In this document: piece by piece, positions 51,739-60,970 of the stretch
Layout: every line of letters starts with the position of its first letter
Numbering within the stretch: the first letter of the stretch is position 1
Assembly (NCBI RefSeq): GCF_900312745.1
Contig: NZ_OMPD01000007.1
Span: forward strand, 316,523 to 380,522
Length of the DNA stretch: 64,000 nt
Direction of reading: 5' to 3'
Source of the DNA: Aquimarina sp. AU58
GTDB taxonomy: Bacteria > Bacteroidota > Bacteroidia > Flavobacteriales > Flavobacteriaceae
Notes under the pieces: generated by a model
The model's database searches: none
Told to the model about the DNA's origin: nothing
The model's input: only the letters and a program-made list of their open reading frames with translations
Made by a program: the position numbers and the translations under genes

Positions 51739-52743
51739 TTACTTTGAAAAAAACAATTTCTTAAATTGCTTTTCGGGTACTTTTTTCAATAGATGAATAT
51801 AATAATAAGATTTCAGGAATCCTTTTCCGTATCCATAAAATTGTATCAAAACTGCCAAAATAGATTGTACGCCTATAGACAGATTCTTATATTCTAGCGT
51901 AGCGCCTAGAAAAATAATCCCTAAATACATACCTAAAATAGCAACAAAGTACCACCATCCCAAAAGTGCAGTCACTATAGAAAATACGGTGTATAGCAAG
52001 AATAAGGTAGGGAACCAATATGTAATTTTTGCTGTATCTGGGTGCCATCGATTTAAAATAGGTCGTACCAATCCAAACTTATTCACCTGGATATAGAATT
52101 TTTCCCAGGAAATTCTTCTTTTATGAAACACTTTGGCATCAGGAATTAATGTAGTGTCATATCCTAATTTCCATAATCTTATGGTAAGATCCGGGTCTTC
52201 TCCGGGGTGTATGTTTCCGAAACCACCCGAAGCCTCAAAAGCTTCTTTTGACAATCCCATATTAAAACTACGGGGCTGAAATTTTCCCAATGTATTTTTA
52301 CGCCCTCTAATTCCGCCAGTAGTTAAATACGAAGTCATACTATAACTTATTGCTTTCTGAAGGTTAGAAAAGCTTTGATGAGCGTCATCGGGACCTCCGT
52401 AACAATGTACAAAAGTATTGGATAAAAAACGTTCTGCTTTAGACAAATACTCTTTTGGTAATAGCACATCACTATCGAGAATAACAAAGTAGTTACCTTT
52501 TGCCTTACGCATACCATAGTTACGAGAATCTCCCGGGCCAGTATTTGGCTTTTGGTAATAACTTATAGATAACCTATCTGCAAAAGTCGCTATAACCTCC
52601 TTTGATGTATCAGACGATCCATCTTCGACAATCACAACCTCATATGGTTTGGTATAATCCATATCCACCATGCTATCCAGCAGCTCTTTAATCTCATTTG
52701 GCCTGTTATATACTGGCACAATAAAGGAGAAATATATTTTCAT
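51739..52743 (-). CDS. Family 2 glycosyltransferase, membrane-bound
   Basis: A 334-residue enzyme with a GT-A domain (FSFIVPVYNRPNEIKELL, VVIVEDGSSD, YFVILDSDVLLP, GGFGNIHPGEDPDLTIRLW) and a C-terminal membrane part of about three helices (YWFPTLFLLYTVFSIVTALL and following). Asp residues of DSD and EDPD would bind the nucleotide sugar and metal. The product is unknown, probably a membrane lipid or envelope glycan. It starts the run with ybbR and coaE; a TACCTTTG box ends four bases upstream of its start. Confidence 0.92.
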   Translation of the reverse strand: MKIYFSFIVPVYNRPNEIKELLDSMVDMDYTKPYEVVIVEDGSSDTSKEVIATFADRLSISYYQKPNTGPGDSRNYGMRKAKGNYFVILDSDVLLPKEYLSKAERFLSNTFVHCYGGPDDAHQSFSNLQKAISYSMTSYLTTGGIRGRKNTLGKFQPRSFNMGLSKEAFEASGGFGNIHPGEDPDLTIRLWKLGYDTTLIPDAKVFHKRRISWEKFYIQVNKFGLVRPILNRWHPDTAKITYWFPTLFLLYTVFSIVTALLGWWYFVAILGMYLGIIFLGATLEYKNLSIGVQSILAVLIQFYGYGKGFLKSYYYIHLLKKVPEKQFKKLFFSK

Positions 52744-52747
52744 ATTG

Positions 52748-52755
52748 CAAAGGTA
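52748..52755 (-). promoter_or_regulatory. Candidate -7 box of the glycosyltransferase gene
   Basis: Read on the minus strand this is TACCTTTG, four bases before the ATG. It follows the fabI terminator closely. Confidence 0.5.
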
Positions 52756-52767
52756 AGTGGTCTAAAT

Positions 52768-52803
52768 AAAAAATCCCATTACCAATTAAGAATGGGATTT
52801 TTT
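52768..52803 (-). terminator. Terminator after fabI
   Basis: AAAAAATCCCATT and AATGGGATTTTTT are perfect 13-base inverted repeats with a 10-base loop, about 35 bases past the fabI stop on the minus strand. Confidence 0.88.
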
Positions 52804-52836
52804 ACTAATTTTATAGTAGTTTTTTTTAGAAAATCT

Positions 52837-53655
52837 TTATTCTTCTCCTACAAATTTATCCATCACTAACTGGCTTACTCCCATATTAGAAAAACCTCCA
52901 TCATGGTATAAATTCTGAAGGGTTACCTTTTTGGTTAAATCAGAGAATAGTGTAATGGTATAATCGGCACACTCTGCTGCCGTGGCATTACCTAAAGGAG
53001 ACATTTTATTTGCGTATTCTATAAATCCATCAAACCCTTTCACTCCTTTTCCTGCAGTTGTTGGGGTTGGGGATTGAGAAATTGTATTCACTCGTACATT
53101 ACTATCTCTACCAAAGAAATATCCAAAACTACGAGCAATAGATTCTAGATATGCTTTATTATCTGCCATATCATTATAATCAGGAAACACGCGCTGTGCT
53201 GCCATATATGTCAATCCAACTATACTTCCCCAGTCATTCATTACCTTTTTCTTATATAGGGTTTGCATTGTTTTATGAAAAGAAAGTGCAGATACATCTA
53301 ATCCTTTTTGTGTCCAGTCATAGTTCTGATCTGTATAATGACGTCCTTTACGCACATTTATTGACATCCCTATAGAATGTAAAACAAAATCAAGTTTACC
53401 ACCCAAAATTTCTGTTGCTTTATCTACAAGATTTTCTAAATCTTCTAACGAAGTAGCGTCTGCAGGTATAACTTGAGTATTGGTTTTTTCTGCAAGAGTA
53501 TTTATAGCACCCATTCGCATTGCGACAGGAGCATTGGTAAGAACAAAACTTCCTCCCTCTTCATAAACACGTTCTGCGGTTTTCCAAGCGATTGAATTTT
53601 CATCAAGTGCCCCAAAAATAATTCCTCTTTTACCTTTTAATAAATTGTATGACAT
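52837..53655 (-). CDS. fabI: Enoyl-[acyl-carrier-protein] reductase (NADH)
   Basis: A 272-residue short-chain dehydrogenase relative that reduces the trans-2-enoyl group in each cycle of type II fatty acid synthesis. The nucleotide loop GIIFGALDENSIAWKTA, SIGMSINVRKG and the catalytic Tyr and Lys in DYNDMADNKAYLES match FabI. The length is normal. It is a single-gene unit, with a terminator at 52768-52803. Confidence 0.96.
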   Translation of the reverse strand: MSYNLLKGKRGIIFGALDENSIAWKTAERVYEEGGSFVLTNAPVAMRMGAINTLAEKTNTQVIPADATSLEDLENLVDKATEILGGKLDFVLHSIGMSINVRKGRHYTDQNYDWTQKGLDVSALSFHKTMQTLYKKKVMNDWGSIVGLTYMAAQRVFPDYNDMADNKAYLESIARSFGYFFGRDSNVRVNTISQSPTPTTAGKGVKGFDGFIEYANKMSPLGNATAAECADYTITLFSDLTKKVTLQNLYHDGGFSNMGVSQLVMDKFVGEE

Positions 53656-54404
53656 TTAATTATAAATTAAAGTATGGTTATACGAGTGGTAAAGATAATA
53701 AAACGACCCAAACCACAACCAATCGAAATAGAATTTAGTTAAGTATGTAAAAAAAATAATTAACGGTGCATGGCAATAAAATATTAATCAAACCTCTACA
53801 TGATAAATTAATAATGTTTCTATCTCTATAAGAAATAGAAACCTATGATTGCGATAACTTATAAATAACGTTGGGAGTTTTAAAAAAACCTGACTTTTAA
53901 AATCTAATTAAAAATTAATCTATTATCAGTTGATTTTTATCAACATATACCTTATATTTGACATATAATTTTGATTGAGTATTGTTTTCAAAATATCATT
54001 GATTTGATATGTAAGATTATGATACAAAACACCCCCCATAGTGTATATTATTTCTCCCCTTAGAAAAAATATACTATTTCATCCCCCCTTAGTATTGAAA
54101 TTATTATAGAGTTATTTCTATAACAGAATTTTTAGTTACACAAAGATGATGTACCTATTTCTGAAAAAATTTGTTTTCATTAATACAAGTATAGGTAACT
54201 AACTCTTAGTACTATAAAATACAGTCGATTTATGTGTTGAAATAATTCTTTATATAAAAAAATTAACCATTATTAAGAATATACGTTATGGAAAAAAATT
54301 ACCAAGTTACTTATTATCATTGTCAGATGTTTTCATTTTTTGATTTTTAAAACACTAAAAAAACAGGGGCTTTTTTCTTAGAACAAATTAAAAAAACGGG
54401 GCAT
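53656..54404. other. Long intergenic leader before the T9SS adhesin gene
   Basis: These 749 bases contain no established gene. They hold a TTG/TATATTTG promoter (53930-53960) about 440 bases before the adhesin start, C-rich tracts unusual for this DNA (C6 near 54031 and 54083, CCCC near 54056), an imperfect hairpin at about 54355-54381 close to the start codon, and a 20-codon frame at 54288-54350. The length of the leader suggests mRNA-level control. Confidence 0.6.
53930..53960 (+). promoter_or_regulatory. Promoter of the T9SS adhesin operon
   Basis: TTG at 53930-53932 and TATATTTG at 53953-53960, 20 bases apart, match the Bacteroidota -33/-7 consensus. TTGATTTTTATCAA (53930-53943) is also a short palindrome that could be a regulator site. 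Confidence 0.6.
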
Positions 54405-57320
54405 ATGAAAATTATTACGTTAACTCTCTTACATAAGAGAATCACCACTCTTATTTGTCTTTTTGCACTACTATTCTCTTCGGCTTGTGTTTACGCACAT
54501 TATCCTCATGAATACAAGTATACTTCTTTAATCTCAAAGGATACTACTACAATTAATACCAAATATACCAATCCATTAAGTCTTACTATACTAAAAATAC
54601 AGGATGCCACAACTACAGGAATATGTTGTGATGGTAAAGCCAAAGCTATCGCTTCTGGTGGAAAACCTGGTTACACATATCAATGGAGTGCTTCTGCTAA
54701 CAATCAAACTACAGCAACGGCAAGCCTTCTTACCAATCGCACCCACAGTGTTACAGTAACTGATACCGATGGAACTCAAGTAACAAAAAGTATTGTTATT
54801 CAATGCTTAAATACTTGTGATATTAAAGCTACAAATACTATAACTAATGTATCTTGTAATGGCGATGCTACAGGATCTGTTGATCTAACAGTAGAAAACG
54901 GTACCCCTCCATTTACTTTTGCATGGAGTAATGGTTCTTCTGATGAAGATTTAACTAATGTAATTGCCGGAACATATTCGGTAACGATCACCGATGCTTC
55001 AAATTGCACTACTACAAGCTCAGCCACCATAACCGAACCCAGCAAAGCAGTATCTGCTTCCGTAAAGGAATTAACCCATATTAGCTGTAACGGTTCGGGC
55101 CAAATTACTGTAGAAGGAATCGGCGGAGTACCACCTTATACATATTCTATCGATAATGGAGCCAATTATCAAACCAGCGAAACATTTCTAGATCTCGCAC
55201 CAGGACGTTATACTATAAAGATACGTGATGCTAATTGTTGTACTTCTATAGTTTGCACAACAATTTTATTTAATTGCACAGACGCTGTGACAGACATTAA
55301 CAACACTTTTATTAATACACCCGTTTCTGGCAATGTATTAACCAACGATGAAGATCTCGAAGGAGATACACAAACAGTAACTACTACTACTGCAACTACC
55401 ACAGAAGGGGTTATTGTTAATATAGAGCCTAATACAGGTGCTTATACTTACACCCCTCCTACCGGGTTTACAGGAGAGGATTCTTTCGAATACACTATCT
55501 GTGATGATGGCAATCCAATTGCTTGTGACACGGCTACTGTATATATCGAAGTACTCCCTATTAGCAATCCCAAAAATGAAGCACCCATTGCAAATCCAGA
55601 TACTGCAATTACCGAAATAAATACTCCTGTAAACGGTAATGTATTAGTTAATGATTTTGATCCCGATGGAGACCCTATTACAGTGACAACACCTACAGTA
55701 ACCACCACAGAAGGAGTTACAGTAGCTATAGATCCCAATACGGGCACATATAGCTATACGCCTCCTCTTGATTTTACTGGTGATGATACTTTTGAGTATA
55801 CTATATGTGATAATGGTAATCCTGCTCTATGCGATACCACTATTGTAGTAATTACTGTTATAAAAAACCAGAATAACAGCACTTTTGCTAATGATGATGC
55901 ATATTTTACTGCATGTAAAAATATTCAAGGAAATGTACTGGATAATGACTTTGATCCAGAAGGAGACACACAAACCATAAACATAGTCCCTGTAGATGAT
56001 GTAGATAACGGAACCCTTACTCTTAACACCAATGGTTCTTTTACTTATATCCCTAATTCTGGGTATACAGGCACAGATAGTTTTATTTATACAGTATGTG
56101 ATAATGGCTCTCCGGTTGTTGCTTGTGATCGAGCCACTGTGTACATTACCATCTCTGCTATAGTACCTCCCAATATCACTAATTGTAATGTAACAGACGA
56201 AATCATCGAATGTAATGGAACAGATAATGAAACCATAGCCAACACCTGGAACGCCAATAATATTGCAGAGTTAGAATCCTGCGCTTCTGACACTTGTAAT
56301 ACAGATTTTACTGGTCAAATAACTTCAAATTATGATTTTAATAATTTAGTAAGTTCTTGCGGTCTAGGCGGTACTATAGAAGTTACATACACTATCACAG
56401 GTGATAATGGAGATACAACAACTCTTACTGCAATTCTTACCCTGCATGATTCTACACCTCCAGACCTAACAAGCTGTACAATTACTGATTTAACCTTAGA
56501 GTGCTCTACAACTAATATTGAAGAAATTGCTAACCAATGGAATAGTGATAATATTGCACTACTGGAAACTTGTACAACCGATAATTGTAACTCGAGTGCA
56601 ACTGCATTAGTAACTTCGGATTATGACTTTAACAATATAACAGATGGAATCCTGATAGTAGAATACACTATCACAGATGATTGTAACAACGCAACTACAG
56701 TGCAAGCTACAATAACATTCGAAAGCAATTCTGTAATTGCAAATGACACTACATTATGTGCTCTTGATGAAATAGAATCGCAAATTTTTGATTTGTTTGA
56801 TCTATTAGAAGGAGAGTACAGTACTAGTGGAACCTGGGAAGTTATATCAGGAAATGCATCTATAGTTGATGATCATTTTTTTGATCCTCTAAGCATAGAA
56901 TTATTTGGCGAAGATACCTCTGAGGAGATCGCATTTAGTTACACAGAAAACAATCTGGCTTGCCCAATATATCTCGAAACAACAATAGAAGTACATAATA
57001 GATGTGCAGTATTCTCTTGTGGAGAAGATACTATCAAAATTTCAAAGGTAATTACACCAAATGGAGATCCGTACAATGAATATTTTGCAGTGAATGGTGT
57101 AGAAAATTGCGGTTACGTTGTAGATGTTAAAATCATTAATCGTTGGGGGGCGATTATATACAAATCAAGTGATTATCAAAATGATTGGAATGGCACAGCA
57201 CATCAATCATCTTTAGGGTCAGCAAACCAAGTACCTAGTGGCACATATTATTGTATAGTAACGATCAACAACAGTGGTTTAAAACCCATTAGTACCCCAT
57301 TATATATTGGAACAAAATAA
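54405..57320 (+). CDS. Large T9SS-secreted adhesin with SprB, Ig-like and type B sorting domains
   Basis: A 971-residue secreted protein. The signal peptide (ICLFALLFSSACVYA) leads to SprB-type repeats (about 60-290, such as VSCNGDATGSVDLTV and YSVTITDASNCTTT). Next are three bacterial Ig/cadherin-like repeats (about 293-383, 396-486 and 495-584, each with GNVLxND, YTP or YIP and TGxDSF-like motifs), then two HYR-like cysteine repeats (about 590-780). The C-terminal gliding-motility-associated domain (ITPNGDPYNEYF, INRWGAIIYKS, PSGTYYC) is a T9SS type B sorting signal. It probably acts in surface adhesion or gliding, secreted with the help of the next gene product. Confidence 0.92.
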   Translation: MKIITLTLLHKRITTLICLFALLFSSACVYAHYPHEYKYTSLISKDTTTINTKYTNPLSLTILKIQDATTTGICCDGKAKAIASGGKPGYTYQWSASANNQTTATASLLTNRTHSVTVTDTDGTQVTKSIVIQCLNTCDIKATNTITNVSCNGDATGSVDLTVENGTPPFTFAWSNGSSDEDLTNVIAGTYSVTITDASNCTTTSSATITEPSKAVSASVKELTHISCNGSGQITVEGIGGVPPYTYSIDNGANYQTSETFLDLAPGRYTIKIRDANCCTSIVCTTILFNCTDAVTDINNTFINTPVSGNVLTNDEDLEGDTQTVTTTTATTTEGVIVNIEPNTGAYTYTPPTGFTGEDSFEYTICDDGNPIACDTATVYIEVLPISNPKNEAPIANPDTAITEINTPVNGNVLVNDFDPDGDPITVTTPTVTTTEGVTVAIDPNTGTYSYTPPLDFTGDDTFEYTICDNGNPALCDTTIVVITVIKNQNNSTFANDDAYFTACKNIQGNVLDNDFDPEGDTQTINIVPVDDVDNGTLTLNTNGSFTYIPNSGYTGTDSFIYTVCDNGSPVVACDRATVYITISAIVPPNITNCNVTDEIIECNGTDNETIANTWNANNIAELESCASDTCNTDFTGQITSNYDFNNLVSSCGLGGTIEVTYTITGDNGDTTTLTAILTLHDSTPPDLTSCTITDLTLECSTTNIEEIANQWNSDNIALLETCTTDNCNSSATALVTSDYDFNNITDGILIVEYTITDDCNNATTVQATITFESNSVIANDTTLCALDEIESQIFDLFDLLEGEYSTSGTWEVISGNASIVDDHFFDPLSIELFGEDTSEEIAFSYTENNLACPIYLETTIEVHNRCAVFSCGEDTIKISKVITPNGDPYNEYFAVNGVENCGYVVDVKIINRWGAIIYKSSDYQNDWNGTAHQSSLGSANQVPSGTYYCIVTINNSGLKPISTPLYIGTK
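55281..56156 (+). repeat. Three tandem Ig-like repeat units in the adhesin gene
   Basis: The three units, each about 90 codons, share PVSGNVLTNDEDLEGD-like, FTGEDSFEYTICDDGNP-like and CDTATVYI-like segments at the same spacing. The DNA has diverged, so the duplication is not very recent. Confidence 0.8.
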
Positions 57321-57331
57321 AAAAACAACTA

Positions 57332-58273
57332 ATGGGTATTACAAAAAACAAAATAACAGTACTACTAATACTTTACATTAACATCATCGGATATGCGCAA
57401 CAATTGCCACAGTTCACGCAATATATGTTTAATACCATATCTATAAATCCAGCCTATGCAGGTAGCAGAGAAGCATTAAGTATTGTAGGCTTACACAGAA
57501 GTCAATGGACAGGAATACAAGGCGGTCCTCAAACTCAGACATTATCTGCTCATTCTCCATTACGAAACGAAAAAGTAGGAGTTGGATTATCTGTAATACG
57601 AGATACTCCTGGTTTTGAAAACTACTTATATATTTATGGTGATTTCTCATATTCTATTAATATTACAGATAATTCGAAATTAGCTTTTGGGTTTAAAGCT
57701 GGGGCTACTAATTACAATCTAGATCGGGAATTTTTAAATGACCCTGAAGTAACGCAAGATCCTTTCTTTGGAAATTACTCAAACCGTTGGAATCCCAATA
57801 TTGGCGCCGGGCTATATCTGCACTCAGACAGATGGTATCTTGGGCTATCATCACCAAGAATATTAAATACCGATAATAATAGTACCACCGAAACATCTAC
57901 GGTAGAATATGTAGCCCTAGAACGCGTTAGTTATTACCTTACAGGAGGATATGTGTTTGATCTAGGTACAAACACAAAATTAAAACCGTCAGCCCTTCTT
58001 AAAGCAACTAATGGCGCGCCAATTTCTATTGATCTAAATGCTAATTTTCTATTCTATGAAAAATTTTGGCTCGGAGGCTCATATAGATATAATGAGCATA
58101 CTGCTTCAATAGGAGCCTTAGCAGATTTTCAAGTAACAAAACAAATTAGAGTTGGCTATGCCTATGAACATTTTATTTCAGACATACGCCCTTATATTGG
58201 TGGCACTCATGAAATTTTACTGATGTACGAATTATTTAATGAAAAGCGTGTCAGGTCTCCCAGGTACTTTTAA
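57332..58273 (+). CDS. PorP/SprF-family outer-membrane protein
   Basis: A 313-residue beta-barrel protein of the PorP/SprF family. After the signal peptide (IIGYAQQ) come the defining N-terminal motifs QFTQYMFNTISINPAYAGSR and HRSQWTGIQGGPQTQTLSAHSPL. SprF is required for secretion of SprB in gliding Flavobacterium, and paralogues pair with adjacent type B sorted adhesins. Here it lies 11 bases after such an adhesin, so I infer it is its dedicated export or anchoring partner. Confidence 0.95.
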   Translation: MGITKNKITVLLILYINIIGYAQQLPQFTQYMFNTISINPAYAGSREALSIVGLHRSQWTGIQGGPQTQTLSAHSPLRNEKVGVGLSVIRDTPGFENYLYIYGDFSYSINITDNSKLAFGFKAGATNYNLDREFLNDPEVTQDPFFGNYSNRWNPNIGAGLYLHSDRWYLGLSSPRILNTDNNSTTETSTVEYVALERVSYYLTGGYVFDLGTNTKLKPSALLKATNGAPISIDLNANFLFYEKFWLGGSYRYNEHTASIGALADFQVTKQIRVGYAYEHFISDIRPYIGGTHEILLMYELFNEKRVRSPRYF

Positions 58274-58283
58274 TAGCATACGT

Positions 58284-60233
58284 ATGAAAAATAGAATATT
58301 TCTAATTTTAGCACTCCTGTTTAGCACCTTTATTTATGCGCAAAAAATAAAGGTAGCAGATAAATATTTTAGAGATTTCGCATACTTAAAAGCTATTGAA
58401 TTATACAAAGAAGCATTAAAAAGAGAAGATAGCAGTAAACATATTCTATCTAGGATAGGAGATTGCTATTATAACAATTCTAACTCAGAACAAGCATATT
58501 TTTGGTATAACAAAGCAGTTAACAAATACAAAAAGATACACCCTCAATACATCTATAAATTCATACAAACCTTACGAAGTTTAGGTAAATATGAGGAAGC
58601 TAATCAGTGGCTTAAAAAATTTAAAGCACTTCAACAAAATGGCAAATACACCAAAAATTCTGAAAGCATAAGTCTTGAAAAATTTCAAGAATTATCTACT
58701 CCAAAAGATATTCATGTTCGTGTAATAAACCTAAACTCTAATAGCAAATACTCTGATTTTGGTGGGTTTGAACAAAATGGAAATTTATATTTCTCATCCT
58801 CTAGAGCAGATGACAATGCCAAAGGCAAAAAGAAAATTTATAAATGGAATGGAGAACCTTATTTAAACATTTATCAATCTACAATTGATCGAATTGATTC
58901 AACTATTGTAGTAAACAACATTGCTCCTATTTCTTCAGACGCAGTAAATTTAAAGAATGAACACGAAGGCACATTAACAATCACTAAAGATGGTAAAACA
59001 CTCTTTTTTACCAGAAACAACATTAATAAAAGAAAAAGAACATCTTATGATAAAGAAGGTAATTCTAATCTAAAATTATATAGAGCCAAGCTTAAAGGCA
59101 ATCAATGGACAGCCATTGAAGAATTACCATTTAATGACAAAACTTTTTCGACAGGGCATCCAGCGTTAAGCCCTGATGAAAAAACCTTGTATTTTGTATC
59201 AGACAGAGAAGGAGGATATGGACAATCAGACCTATATAAAGTAGCTATAAACGATGATGGTTCTTTTGGAGCTGTAAAAAATTTAGGAGACAAAATTAAT
59301 ACCGAAGGCCGGGAAGTTTTTCCTTTTGTAGCAAAAGACTCTACATTATATTTTTCATCAGATAGCCATATAAATCTTGGTTTTTTAGACATTTACAAAT
59401 CTAATATGCTTAAAAAAAGAGCCGATGAAGAGGTCGAAATTAAAAACCTGGGAGCCCCATACAATAGTGGCTATGATGATTTTGCTTTCTTTTTAAATAC
59501 AGATGGTGATTCTGGGTATTTTTCTTCTAACAGAATTGGAGGTAAGGGTAGCGATGACATCTATATATTTGACAAATACGAATGTAAGCAAGTTTTGACC
59601 GGGGTAACATACGATAAACTCACCTTAAAACCACTTGCAGAAGTTACTGTTAAAATCATTGATGAAACAGGTAAAATTATTAATACTACCCTATCTGATA
59701 ATAACGGCAACTATATTTTTGAAGAGGTATCATGCGGAAAAACATATTCTATTCTTGCTACCAAAGCAAATTACAGGCCAGATTCTAAACAATTTTCGAC
59801 AACTACAACTAATGGAAGTGAAATAAAATTAGATCTATACCTAACTCCTTTAATCATAAAAAAAGAAATTGTAGTTAATCCTATTTTCTTCGATTTTGAC
59901 AAATATGATATTCGCCCAGATGCAGCCTATGAATTAGAGAATATTGTTAATGTGATGCGAGAAAACCCTAAAATGATTATAAAGATTGAATCTCATACAG
60001 ATAACCGTGGTAGTGCTAAGTACAACATGAAACTTTCTAATAGACGTGCTAATGCTACCAGAGATTATATTTTATCAAGAGGGATTGCCACAAACAGGAT
60101 CCCAAGTGCTATAGGCTATGGTGAATCACGATTATTAAACAAGTGTGGTATAGATAACAAACCTCCTTGTACAGAAAAAGATCATGATGAAAACAGACGT
60201 TCAGCTTTTTTGATACTCAATGACTATGAATAA
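58284..60233 (+). CDS. OmpA-family protein with TPR and PD40 repeats
   Basis: A 649-residue envelope protein. The start at 58284 (MKNRIFLILALL) gives a proper signal peptide; the longer frame begins inside the previous gene. Helical TPR-like repeats (about 22-115), WD40-like PD40 blades (about 155-440, HPALSPDEKTLYFVSDREGGYGQSDLYK), a carboxypeptidase-regulatory-like segment (about 455-530) and a C-terminal OmpA peptidoglycan-binding domain (FFDFDKYDIRPDA, ESHTDNRGSAKYN, LSNRRANATRDYI) follow. It completes the adhesin, SprF and OmpA triad, ten bases after the SprF-like gene, and may anchor the assembly to the cell wall. Confidence 0.95.
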   Translation: MKNRIFLILALLFSTFIYAQKIKVADKYFRDFAYLKAIELYKEALKREDSSKHILSRIGDCYYNNSNSEQAYFWYNKAVNKYKKIHPQYIYKFIQTLRSLGKYEEANQWLKKFKALQQNGKYTKNSESISLEKFQELSTPKDIHVRVINLNSNSKYSDFGGFEQNGNLYFSSSRADDNAKGKKKIYKWNGEPYLNIYQSTIDRIDSTIVVNNIAPISSDAVNLKNEHEGTLTITKDGKTLFFTRNNINKRKRTSYDKEGNSNLKLYRAKLKGNQWTAIEELPFNDKTFSTGHPALSPDEKTLYFVSDREGGYGQSDLYKVAINDDGSFGAVKNLGDKINTEGREVFPFVAKDSTLYFSSDSHINLGFLDIYKSNMLKKRADEEVEIKNLGAPYNSGYDDFAFFLNTDGDSGYFSSNRIGGKGSDDIYIFDKYECKQVLTGVTYDKLTLKPLAEVTVKIIDETGKIINTTLSDNNGNYIFEEVSCGKTYSILATKANYRPDSKQFSTTTTNGSEIKLDLYLTPLIIKKEIVVNPIFFDFDKYDIRPDAAYELENIVNVMRENPKMIIKIESHTDNRGSAKYNMKLSNRRANATRDYILSRGIATNRIPSAIGYGESRLLNKCGIDNKPPCTEKDHDENRRSAFLILNDYE

Positions 60234-60251
60234 TTGAAGTCAGTAAGAAGG

Positions 60252-60746
60252 TTATCTTTTAATAAAAATATTAGTACAATACATCACACCATCTTCATTT
60301 TGTTCTATAGAAATATCAAAATCTGTAAAATCACCTTCTATTGTACTTCTATGACTATCACTTTTTATCCATGCATTAACAATAGATTCTGCCGAGGAAT
60401 AGCCGTATCCAACGTTTTCGGCTACTTTACTTGCTCCTGCATTCGCAACAAGATATGATTTACGCTCATAAAAATAATCGTGAGATATATTATTTTGCTT
60501 AATCATGTAATCGGTATGACTATAGGCTTGTGATTTTATAATATCTAGAGATTCAAGGGTATTTAAATTCTTAGAAACCCTATAGCTATTTATAAGATCT
60601 AAAATTTCAATTTCTATTGATTTTACTTCAGGAACAGTAAATTCCTTGTTAGAAGAGTCTAAATTATCTTCAACATTTTCTGCAGAACAGGAATATAACA
60701 ACATTGCCATACAAGCAATATAGATTACTTTGATAGGTGATTTCAT
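60252..60746 (-). CDS. CAP (SCP)-domain lipoprotein
   Basis: A 164-residue lipoprotein. The start at 60746 (MKSPIKVIYIACMAMLLYSC) is chosen because it gives a proper lipobox with Cys20; the frame continues 11 codons upstream. The CAP domain covers about 50-164 with INSYRVSKNLNTL, HTDYMIKQNNISHDYF, AENVGYG and WIKSDSHRSTIEGDFTDFDIS. In such proteins the His and Glu groove may bind metal and lipid or act as a protease, though bacterial members are mostly uncharacterised. It converges with the OmpA gene. Confidence 0.9.
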   Translation of the reverse strand: MKSPIKVIYIACMAMLLYSCSAENVEDNLDSSNKEFTVPEVKSIEIEILDLINSYRVSKNLNTLESLDIIKSQAYSHTDYMIKQNNISHDYFYERKSYLVANAGASKVAENVGYGYSSAESIVNAWIKSDSHRSTIEGDFTDFDISIEQNEDGVMYCTNIFIKR

Positions 60747-60970
60747 AATTTGGGGGCGTAGGTTTGGGGCTACTTGCACAAACTACAAAATAAAAGAAAA
60801 CAAACTAGGGTCAAAAATGTTAAAATCGATAAAAAACACCCTTTAAACGCGTTATATTGCAAATAATCGATAAAATACACGTTTTTAGCACTTTAACACT
60901 TGTTTCTAATCATTAAATCAAAGAAAGTAAAAATCTACTTATTTATGATAGACTTACAACTTTACTCTAC

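Noticed and set aside
58239..58283. N-terminal extension of the OmpA-family protein
   Set aside because: It overlaps the SprF-like gene and would hide the signal peptide that begins at the ATG at 58284.
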